A DNA stretch of 64,000 nt from Diphasiastrum complanatum (taxonomy: Eukaryota > Streptophyta > Lycopodiopsida > Lycopodiales > Lycopodiaceae): assembly GCA_029204225.1 (NCBI GenBank), contig CM055095.1, positions 38,868,141-38,932,140 of the forward strand. Reading direction: 5' to 3'. Shown here piece by piece: positions 33,481 through 43,199 of the stretch (its first letter is position 1; each line of letters opens with the position of its first letter). Below the pieces are notes generated by a model that was given only the letters and a program-made list of their open reading frames with translations, did not search any database and was not told the DNA's origin. The position numbers and the translations under genes are program-made.

Positions 33481-35010
33481 GAGAGGTAATCAATAAGAAT
33501 TGTGTTTTGAGGATGTACATTTTGAAAGTTTTTCCAACGATTTACTATTGAAAAAAATTCAAAGATGTGATTTCACTAGAATTTACCACAACATCGTACT
33601 GAACTCACCAAAAGTAGACCGCTAGACTTATATCTTTTAAGATGGTTGCACACACCATATAATTAACATGCTAATGAGCTCATAACATTAAGAGTGGATA
33701 TTTGAAAACCCTAGCTTGAAGAATAAAACATCAAGTTGTAAACTAGTGGATTACAGATCCAAACACACCTATTTGCCTCAACCCCAGACACACGCATACC
33801 TTCGTTAAGTCTTGCATATCCATCGGCAAGAGCGCTCTCTTGCTCGCTTTGGTTGTTGTTGGGAATGATGTCTTCAAGATCTTTGAGCTCATTCATTTCA
33901 TTATTTACACTACAATCCATAGTGCTATTGGACGCATTGTTCTTCAATTCAACAAGAGAATCTTGCTTATGATTTTCCAATAATACAATACTAATTTGAA
34001 GTAAATTATTTTCCACTTTCAATAAAGACACTGAAAGATGATCATCAAGTCCATGAAACACAATATTAATTCCATATCTAGAAGATACTATAAATTATAA
34101 GCCAATAACACATCATAGAGATATCTCATTACATGCTCCTAATGCACATATAATTCTCTCTATGTCCTATTTTTGCAAGATGAAGACCAAATATATGTAT
34201 TCACATTGTAGTTTTTCTACTATAAAAATCTTTGTCCAAAACTGGATTTTTATCCAATGCTTTTGTAGAAGAGCTAATTCATTCTACAAATTTCTAGTTC
34301 TTTTTAGAGGAAAATACTACAAAAACTTTATGATTGCTTTAGAAAGAGTTTGTTCAAAAAACTCTATTGGCCACTTTTTAAGGGTGTACTTTGCATTGAT
34401 AATTGTTCATTTTGTATTTAAATCACAAAATTTGGATTTTATTTCGGTTTGGAATCGAGTTTGTTCAAACCTTGCTTTGACTGAATGTTATGTATTATTA
34501 TCAAACTGATGAAATTTATAAGAATTGATGAAAATAACTTTCAAGTTAAGACCATTCAATTTTAATAATAAGTTAAAATTTTAACTATGCATAGAAAAGC
34601 TCATTTTACTCGAAAAAAGTTAATGTCATTTATTGTGTTAATGGAATATTTTCAAATGTTTTTTAGGGTAAAAATATTTTTTATGATATTTTGATACTTT
34701 TGATTTGTATATATTTTTTGTATGAGAATAATTTATTTTATTTTAAAGAGCAAAATCTGTTTTTATATATGAGAATGTGCTTATGCTTGTCATATTTTGT
34801 TTCTAACAATTGTTAATATATGATTTTTGAATCAGATATTGAAGACATCGTATAATGAAAAATGCTACTGAAGAAGATATTGTACAATTTTTGACTTTAT
34901 CGAGACTTAGACAGTTAGATTTCATTACATACAAGATTGCGAGTCATGATTTAGTAGTCAATTTTGTTAGTAAAGTATTTGATAATAGTATCCACAAATG
35001 AGATAAGGCA
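33481..35010. other. No gene recognised
   Basis: Very AT-rich. The 116-codon minus ORF at 33711-34061 (contains ELKDLEDIIPNNNQSEQE) has a plausible hydrophilic composition but no recognisable motif; the 115-codon plus ORF at 34162-34509 looks like AT-rich noise. Confidence 0.4.
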
Positions 35011-36560
35011 ATGAATAGACGTAGTAGATGTTCTAATAAAGGTAGACATGAAAGCTTGCAAGAAGATAATGATCCAGCATCTTCTAGTCATAAAGCACAT
35101 GTAGATGCACATCCCATTGATCATGATATTCGACATACAGATAAGTTGAAAACTACATCAGTGCCTAATATCCAAGATCATTACATCGACAACTCTCAGG
35201 ATCTTTTTCGTAGATGTAGTGATGCATCAGTGCGGTCTCCTTTACAGTCTCATTTTAGAGTTTCATCTTCTTCTCGCAAAAGAAAGATGATTTTGGATGA
35301 GATGGATGATGACCCTCCAACATGTACTCTTGACATTGATGCTCATGATAATGATGACATCAACATTCCTTTTCCTATTTCACAAAAATTTCAAAAAAAA
35401 AAATCCATGGACAATGACAACCATAAGGAGAATAAATAGGATAGCAAAAATAATTGCACATGTAGAAGGTGGAAGAGTATTCATTTCAATTAATGGTGAT
35501 GGACAACCTATTAGTGATTTAAGAGATGAGTTTTCACAAACACTTTCTGGGTTTGTGAAAACAAAGATTGACATCACCTTATCTTCTATTAGAGATGTGT
35601 CTCAAATGCATAAAGATGCGGACAAAGTATACAAGTAATTTAATGATTATGCTTAGTTATATATTCCTTCAGAACCCAGTTACTAACTTATGTTTGGGTA
35701 TTGATGAAATATAACCAATGATGTTTGGCTAAGATTTTTTGTTTATTGAATTTCATATTTTTGTTTTGACTTAGATCCTTTGACTTTTTGAGTAGCTCGT
35801 ATATTGTTTCTAAGCTTTACCTTATGACATCAGTGACTTCTTTATATAAATTTGTGAAATTGGATATATTCCAATTTCAAAAATAGATATATTTCATAAA
35901 TTAGATATAAATAAGTAATAATGCAGCTATTTCTAGCACTTTTTTTTTTTAAACATAGGCACAATACGATTGCTCATTTTCAAAAAAATTCTTTAAAGCG
36001 TTTTTGTCAAAAAGATTTCAAAGATGGAAAAGCATAGCATCAAGTATTGTATTAAATGCCAAATAAAGTGGAGTTGAGACAATCAAGCCAATGTGGTCGA
36101 ATGAAGAGCAATGGAGACGCATCCAAGAAATGATCAATGATGAGAAATTTCAAGTATAACATTTTAAATTTTGTTTATCTCAAATACTATTATGTATAGT
36201 TGTAGATGATACATAATTATACAGCTTTTTGTGGAGTAGCATAAAAAATGACTAAATTTGTAATGATTCAATTTTGCATGGGAGAAGACGATTAGCCAAA
36301 AAAATAAAGAAATTCGAACCAAACAAACAAATATGGCTCATATAGGAGGAGCTGGTTATGTGGGAATAGAAAAGCGATTGGTCTATAAAAGTTTATATTT
36401 ATGATATGAAATGTTTATGCTTTTATCTGGAATTCAAAATTTTTTAACTATCATTAAATTTTGTGATAAATTAAATTTATTGTTTTGGCATGCCTTTGTA
36501 GATACGAGAAGGAAATCCTAGTCCTACCTTCATGCAAATTTTTAGAGACGACCACTAAAA
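35011..36560 (+). pseudogene. Plant transposase (Transposase_24 / Ptta-En/Spm type) gene, multi-exon or broken
   Basis: The N-terminal part (35011-35439) is Ser/Asp-rich with a basic SSRKRK patch. In the next frame (to 35638) comes GGRVFISINGDGQPISDLR, then DEFSQTLSGFVKTKI, which fits the G-Q-P-I-x-x-x-x-x-x-F core of Transposase_24. Further matches lie downstream: KRFQRWKSIA and MWSNEEQWRRIQEMI near 36000-36160, KNKEIRTKQTNMAHIGGAGY near 36290-36360, and REGNPSPTF near 36505. The gaps could be introns, but a stop in the 36060 block and the frame change at about 35400 suggest decay. The family usually travels with CACTA elements; no clear CACTA ends were found. Confidence 0.5.
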
Positions 36561-36800
36561 TGACAACTAAACTAGCTATTATTGGCCTATCAACGGCAAC
36601 GACGCCACTGTAGGGTGTAGCAATGGTGGTGAGTACCCCTCAACCTATCAAAAAGTTGTTAGAACCACAAGGATATGAATTCTAACCATGCTTAGTTGCT
36701 TACTCACTTGCCTTCTAACACAAACGAACACTAGCCCAGACTAACTCTAGCAACAAACTAGCACTAACCACACACCACATCATTGGTAGAGGTGAAAGGA

Positions 36801-36934
<134 letters not shown>

Positions 36935-37044
36935 GAGGGAGGCACTGATTAGCTATTGCATGCATCAATGGAGAAGCAAAACAAAGGGAAATGAAAAACT
37001 TTAAGCAAAAGAGCATTAGACACAAAAAGCAATAGCTCATGAGG

Positions 37045-38061
37045 ATGCTTGAGTACTCAAAAATGAACCTTCTTTATATCAAGTGTAATGAAGGAAAGAT
37101 CATCATTTTGGTGCTTTATGTTGATGACATCATTATGACAAGAAATGATGATGATGGCATAGGCAAAGTAAAAGTTGATTTATCTAGTGAGTTCAAGATG
37201 GTAGATCTAGGCTTCCTAAAGTTCATACTTGGGATAGAAGTGTCTAGAAGTAGCAATTGTACTTTCATAAGTCAATCTAAGTATGCTACTTCCATTCTTG
37301 AAATTACAATTGCAACTATGGAGGATGTTGTGAAAGCAACTAATGAAGGTGATGAAGCATCCTTTGAGGACGTCACCCTCTTTAGAAAGCATATAGGCTC
37401 TCTAATCTATTTAACCATCACTAGACCTAACTTAAGTTTTTGTGTAAGCAAGTTGATTCAAAGTATGCAAGCTCCTTTAGTTCATCATTGGAAAAGTGCG
37501 AAGAGAGTACTAAGTTATGTCTCTAGTACTAGATTTTTTGGCATACTTTATGAAGGATCTAACTTGTACTTGAGAGCCTACTTGGATTCAGATTTTGTAG
37601 GTGACAAGATGGATAAGAAGTCCATTAGTGCATTTGCAACATTTCTTTTGGGAGGAATAATATCTTGGCTTTCCAAAAAGCAAGATACAATCTCACTATC
37701 TTCTTGTGAAGCCAAGTACAAGGCATTGACTTCAACAACCAAAGAGCTCCTATGGCTAAGAAGACTCTTGATAGAACTACATGTGCTAGAGGCTGAGGAG
37801 ATCCCTTACATATTTTGTGACAATCAAGCTTCTCAACAAATTGCTTCAAATCCTATCTTCCATGGTAGAACAAAGCATATTGAGATAGCTCACCAGTTTG
37901 TGAGGGAGAAGGTACAATCCAAGGAGGTGCAACTACATCATGTACCATCATCCGAATGCATAGCTAATATCTTCACCAAGCCATTGTCCAAAGATCCATT
38001 TTTCAAGTTTAGATATGCTCTTGGAATTGTAGATAGATGTACATTAGATTTGCCAAGTTAG
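37045..38061 (+). pseudogene. Copia reverse transcriptase C-terminus and RNase H, 5'-truncated
   Basis: Open frame from 37039 to 38061. It begins just before the YVDD box (LVLYVDDIIMT), then runs through DLGFLKFILGIEV, LIYLTITRPNLSF and RNase H with LDSDFVGDKMD, SLSSCEAKYKAL and CDNQASQQIASNPIFH. The second acidic residue of the S-x-x-E-A-E-Y motif is Lys here. Everything upstream of YVDD is missing beyond the GA repeat. The purine tract (38060-38074) and an LTR start follow. It is diverged from the RNase H at 25 kb. Confidence 0.85.
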
Positions 38062-38074
38062 AAGTGAGGAGGAG

Positions 38075-38760
38075 TGTTGAAATTTGTCATTTCTCACTTG
38101 ACATTGGTTATTGTAAATAATGATCAAACATTAGAACAATGTTGATGATCTGATTTCACACGTGTGGAGCCTGTTTCCACGTGTGAAAGGAAGTATGTTT
38201 CATACTTGTATATATCTAAAATGGTTTTGTATCAATCTAGTTAGTGTGAACATGATATGACTAGTTTTTAGTCAAGTTGACTAGTCACCTTGAAATTAGC
38301 TTTTCCTTACATGTGCATGAGAAAATGCTCCCACATGGCAAGTGGATGTTCACAGGTGTGTATAGAGTTCTAGAAGATAAGAGTTGACCATTTTCCTTAG
38401 ATCCTATTTTGTAGAAAATATTCCTATATTTTAGGAGACTAGTTTTTTGGATTTTAGCCATATTCTAGAAGGTCAACTATTGGATAAGGATCAAGGATGA
38501 ATCAAATGGATAGATCTGAGTGATGTGGCACTCTTCACACGTGTGAAGACTTGCTGGACTGTACCAGACTCATGGATGTACTTGATCCATAAAAGGATCA
38601 TCATTTTGCTGAGAAGATTGATGAGACTTTTGCATTCTGAGATTCTAGTCATTTGTCTTGTGATTTCTATGAATGATTGCTATCTAGGATGATTGTACTT
38701 GTTGTTTCAGGTGCAGGCCATACTGTGGACAAGATTCCGCACGTGTGAGGCCGCTCTCAC
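38075..38760 (+). repeat. 3' LTR of the 37 kb copia remnant, right end uncertain
   Basis: Starts TGTTGAAATTTGTC after AGAAGTGAGGAGGAG. Positions 38154-38164 and 38178-38188 are exact inverted copies of TTTCACACGTG. Another palindrome (TTCACACGTGTGAA) is near 38534. The right limit is set by the last such motif near 38738 and is only a guess. Confidence 0.5.
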
Positions 38761-39892
38761 TAATTAATGATGTGTTGATCCATTGCTCTTGCTTAAATCC
38801 AAGTGTAGTGAATCTAGATCAAGATCTAATGTATAGAACTTGATAGATCCATTGATTAAGCAACCAATAACTCTCTATGATTGTAAAGTATAATTATAAC
38901 TGTCCTAAAAACTGCAAAATTTATCACCTGTCAGAGGACAACTCAGGGTCATTCTCTCTTGAACGCACTTACATTCAAACAAAGATGCAAACCATGAACA
39001 TTTATTTACAGACCAGCATGCAGCCCAAATGAACATTCCATAGATTCTACAACTACCTACTCTAAAAATGAACTGAATCAGATCCTAGAATATACTAACA
39101 CTGAGCTACACTTTCATTAATTAACAAAACAAGAAACAAAAATTAATCTACAGCATTTTAGAAGTCCAAGAATCAAGAAACCAACCAGTCTTTTGATTCT
39201 TGGACATCCCAAGAACATCAAGAACTAGAATGTGGGAAGATATGCAAGAACTACACCACAGATCCAGCCTATTTAGTTTACCTGAATGCTGGCTCCTACA
39301 TTAATCCACAACCAAGAAAAGAAGATTAATCCACTCTAGGAAAGCAGCAAATCTAATCCACTCTACAATCCACAACCACACACAAAGGAGGGAGGGGAAA
39401 GATCATGAATGCATCACTCAAGAAACAAGCATGATCAAGGAGCTCAATGGATGCACCAAAATCATGAAGGCTCTTCTCATTTTAGCATGGAGTTGATACA
39501 ATACACAAAAAACTCCTCTACTCAAAGAGGGAGTCTCTTAAATAAGCAAGATAGTTCCCTAGGTGGCATCCTAGTGGAATTTCCACATTTCACAAATTAC
39601 AAGTGGAATAATGCTCTCCACTAGAGGTCACCTTCAAAAGGTAGCTCACTTTACTTTCTTTAAGAGAGTTCTACTTGCATTTAATACATTTGCCTAGAAA
39701 TACTAGTTCCTACATGGTCATTCCATCTTTCGAGATTCACCATGAGGCTTACACAGTTCTTACTTGTCATTACTAACTAGTATTCTTTGGCTCTCAATTT
39801 TCATTAGTCTCGTCTTCTCAGAGACCTCCTCGGTCTAAGGTGACAGGTGCTCTTGAGTTGCTCTGTCCGAATATCTTGTGGATTGGTCTAAA
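38761..39892. other. No gene recognised
   Basis: No ORF beyond 71 codons; probably decayed LTR-element sequence. Confidence 0.4.
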
Positions 39893-40243
39893 TCAGCCAA
39901 CACGCTTATCTGGTAATGGCTGCAACATCCATACCTGGTTCTTCCTCATGGATTCCATCTCCTCGTTCATGGATTGGATGCATTTTTCCTTCTCTGGACA
40001 TTCAATTGCTTCCTCAAAAGTCTGTGGTTCACCATTGAATCCACAGAATTCTTCTAGCACGTATCTTGCTAGCACTCTTCGTTTTCTTGTCGACCTTCTA
40101 GGAGATCCTCTTGAAACTGCAATGCCTTTGTCTTTGTTTGTTCTGCTAGGTTCGGAACCATCTTGGCTTATAGATACTATAGTAGAAGGTTACCTCTCAA
40201 ATCTTTCATCTTCTGATTCGTCACTCGAATGCAAAGCGACATG
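39893..40243 (-). pseudogene. Copia reverse transcriptase N-terminus fragment
   Basis: The minus strand reads EPQTFEEAIECPEKEKCIQSM, then EMESMRKNQVWMLQPLP, the standard start of copia reverse transcriptase. A Ser/Asp-rich linker lies upstream. It stops before the palm domain. Confidence 0.8.
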
Positions 40244-40252
40244 AAAATTTTT

Positions 40253-40924
40253 GTTTTCGTGTTCGTCTTTTGCTCCCTCTATCACTGGTGGTAGATCTCG
40301 AAATGAAAACTATGAAAAGAAACGAAAAGAACGAAAGCAAACGGGACATTACAAATCAGACGAAGAAAAACCTTTCGTGTTGTTAGCCGGCAGCTCAATG
40401 GGCTTCACGCCCAGCTGAAATGAATAGCAATGATGGAGACTAACTAACTAGTTGATTAGCGTTAACTAGTCGTGTGATTCAACGTTTAGCTATCTTGTAA
40501 ACTCCACATAGTGGAGGTATAAATGATCCTCTCTGGATCATAACAAGATGACGTGAATACAGAGATCTGTAAGAGATAGAGAGAGACGTAGCGAATAGAG
40601 TAAAGTAAAGACCCCATAGCTATGCATGAAAGTCTGCCAACGAGCAGAACACAGCATAAGAGCAGAGTGTCAATCTGCCAACAAACGAGACATTGACGAT
40701 CTCGTTCCAAAACCAAACTGACAATATAGTCGCTCTATTTTTATGTACCTCTTTGTCTTATGTTGTGTGTCCTAATTGCTAGAATAAAATATGTTCTGTG
40801 ATGCGTAGTCAAGTGTTTGGGATCCTGTAAGGGCTTCCGAACGAAAAGATAATTCAAAGAAAGAAAATTGTTCGCGAAGAGAGAGGGTGAAGATGAACAC
40901 GATACAGTCTGGCCTTCTGCGACA
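40253..40924 (+). repeat. 5' LTR of a plus-strand copia element
   Basis: Ends ...TTCTGCGACA directly before a primer-binding site. The start at TGTTTTCG (40253) is inferred. It shares segments with the LTR at 15857-16496. Confidence 0.55.
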
Positions 40925-40936
40925 TGGTATCAGAGC
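40925..40936 (+). other. Primer-binding site, tRNA-iMet type
   Basis: TGGTATCAGAGC after the LTR. Confidence 0.9.
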
Positions 40937-40989
40937 CAACAGGTTGTCACTACTGATATCCCAACAGTGATTCTTCCAGACAACACAAT

Positions 40990-41700
40990 ATGCCTATGAC
41001 AATCCAGACCAGAGTAGCAATCAGTCTCGATGGCGCAAATTACAGAATTTGAAAATTCAAAATCAAAACACTCCTAAAGGGCAAAGGCATCTGGTCGGTG
41101 ACCGAGCTCTCAGAGGTGTAGCCTCCAGAGGGAGACCCGAGGAGAGCTGAATGGATTAGAAGGATGGGCGCGCAATGGCGATTATCGTTTCATCCATAAA
41201 TGAAGATCTACTCATGCAGATTGAAGACCGCGAAAGCAGCCATGCAGCAAGGGAAAGATTAAAGCAGAAGTATGAAGTGAGGACTGCAGCTTCAGTCGTG
41301 CACCTTCACAATCAGCTGCAATCAAGACGGTGGGATGACAACCATTTAGATCAGCACGTTGAGAAGATCAAAACAATCTTCACTCAACTCACTGCATCAG
41401 GACAAGAGCACCAGGTCCCAGCACCACAACAGCTGATGTACTTCATGAAATCTCTACCGACGTCCTATCAGTCGTTGAGAATGCTCATACTGAGTCTGCC
41501 AGATATGACATTCAACAAAGCAGTCAGTCTTGTCACTAAACAGTGATCAAAAAAAGGATCTCTTCATGAAAGGAAAGAAGATGAACAAAAACAAGCCAAG
41601 ATTCAAGAAGACGAAGTTCTCAAATCAACAATCTTCTTCCTATGATCACTACCACAAACCAGGCCATACGGCCAACAAATACTGGTTCAATCTAGCAATA
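40990..41700 (+). pseudogene. Copia gag, broken
   Basis: Starts near 40990 (PMTIQTRVAISLDGANYRIW), with a stop near 41119 and a frame change. The 123-codon ORF 41175-41546 is the UBN2-type capsid (LMQIEDRESSHAARERLKQKY, then SLPTSYQSLRML). A decayed zinc knuckle without its first Cys residues follows near 41640. It meets a minus-strand integrase at about 41690, a head-on junction. Confidence 0.75.
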
Positions 41701-42027
41701 CCTTTCATGCATTTGCCACCTCGATCTGTCCTGATTTGCTTCACTTTGTTGCCAGTGCATCTCTCTACCCAATTCACATACATTGTGAATTTGTCAAACG
41801 CTTCTGATTTATTTTGAATAAGATACACTCTGGCAAATTTACTATAATCATCAATGAAAGGCCCACAGATGTTAGAATGCACCAACTCCAAAATCTTGGT
41901 CGTTTTGTAGGAGTCCTTGACAAATGGAGTGTGTGACATCTTACCCTTCAGGCATGCATCACAGGTGGTCAAATTGTTCACATTCGAGATGTTGACCCCT
42001 GTTATTGCTCCATGATGACTTTCTTGG
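41690..42027 (-). pseudogene. Copia integrase fragment, left flank of the nested element
   Basis: CDACLKGKMSHTPF (zinc-binding end), LVHSNICGP, FIDDYSKFARVYL and IRTDRGGKC are in integrase order. The first catalytic position reads N, not D, in LVHSNICGP. The element continues right of the insertion at 47609. Confidence 0.75.
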
Positions 42028-42032
42028 TAAAG
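42028..42032. repeat. Target-site duplication TAAAG, left copy
   Basis: Repeated at 47604-47608. Confidence 0.9.
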
Positions 42033-42679
42033 TGTGAAAAATACAGATCCTAAGTGGATCTAAACTCCAAGATCATTGGCTTGAATGCTTGCACTCCAAA
42101 CTACATAAGCTAGGAATTGGCAACACATTCTATGCTACCTAGAATGCAAAGAACTTGATCAAAAAGCATTTATCACAAATGGAAACTTCCATAAACATCA
42201 AGTGCGGCCCAAAATATCATTATACAGTCCATAATACATCAGCCTACCACTTTTGGAAAGCACCTAAGATCATACACACAAAGCTTGAACTCAATCACTA
42301 CACAATGCCAACAATGGAAGGAGAACCCAATAGAAAAATCTCTCATTAAGCAAATGAATACAATGGATCTGCTCCAACCTGTTTCTCCACGGCCTACCTG
42401 CTATATATAGCTGAGAGAGATGACTCTCTCTCCTCTCTCTAGACCCTCCTTACCTAAAATATGCCCTATATAGGTAAAATTGGCATATATGTCCAAAATA
42501 CATGAAAATGGACTCATTTCGAAGGTCTTGAAGTTTGACACTTCTTCATACTGAAAAAATACACTTACTAAAAATATCTAGACCTGTTTCACACGTGTGA
42601 AAAGTCAGATCCTAAACTATGTGCCATTTTTAGCAATTTTGGCCTAAAACTAGACAAGGAAATGTTGACAATTTTCACA
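42033..42679 (-). repeat. 3' LTR of the chimeric element
   Basis: Sense start TGTGAAAATTGTCAACATTT, as in the 20-26 kb element. TATA-like CTATATATAG is at 42401-42410 and TTTCACACGTGTGAAA at 42587-42602. The sense U3 (42679 down to about 42280) is diverged from the partner; the remainder is nearly identical. Confidence 0.95.
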
Positions 42680-42692
42680 CTCCCTCTTCAAC
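42680..42692 (-). other. Polypurine tract
   Basis: The minus strand reads GTTGAAGAGGGAG, next to the 3' LTR. Confidence 0.9.
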
Positions 42693-43199
42693 TTAACTTG
42701 CTAGTTTTACAACACTACTTTGTTCCAACTTAAGAATGATCTCCATCATCAGAATAGATCTCTTCTCAAGGATCCTAATATGTACAAAATAGGACACAAC
42801 ATAATTGATATAGATAATAGTGTCCATATAGGATGCTTCACTATTTCTTACATCAATTTTACATAGAATCATAAAAATGGTACATGTAAAAGAACATAGA
42901 ATCTCAATTAATGAATTCCTCCATGTATCCATCTCTGGTTTCTCTGTAAAATAGCAGCAAACAAGTTGTAAATGAAAGTGATCAACAAGTGTTTGCATGC
43001 CTCCTCCACATTTCACTATACATATAGTGAATGCAACATGTATCTCCATGAATGAACTTCCATCACCACCTTGCCTTTGTAGATCTTCAATCCATGAAAG
43101 CCTTTGAGTGAATGAATGCCAAAAAGATGTGTTCCCTACTCGATTGAATGACCAAAACCTGAACTTGAAATACTTGAAGTACCTCCACAAGATTTGCAC
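42693..43199 (-). CDS. ORF2 of the chimeric element, unknown protein (168 aa)
   Basis: Overlaps the end of the 882-codon ORF by 64 bases in another frame. Features visible: QRQGGDGSSFMEIH, a cysteine-containing hydrophobic stretch (residues about 85-100), EMDTWRNSLIEI, and the repeated motif CKIDVRNSEASYMDT near residue 112. A basic-hydrophobic tail (RRSILMMEIILKLEQ type) ends at the purine tract. Homologous pieces end the elements at 27.3 and 30.0 kb, and the CK-SEAS-DT motif also occurs at 60.8 kb. It may be the C-terminal part of the first ORF after a frameshift, or a separate protein. No known family recognised. Confidence 0.55.
   Translation of the reverse strand: MQILWRYFKYFKFRFWSFNRVGNTSFWHSFTQRLSWIEDLQRQGGDGSSFMEIHVAFTICIVKCGGGMQTLVDHFHLQLVCCYFTEKPEMDTWRNSLIEILCSFTCTIFMILCKIDVRNSEASYMDTIIYINYVVSYFVHIRILEKRSILMMEIILKLEQSSVVKLAS

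Noticed and set aside
34162-34509. 115-codon plus ORF
   Set aside because: AT-rich composition gives Phe/Tyr/Lys bias expected of noise; no motif.
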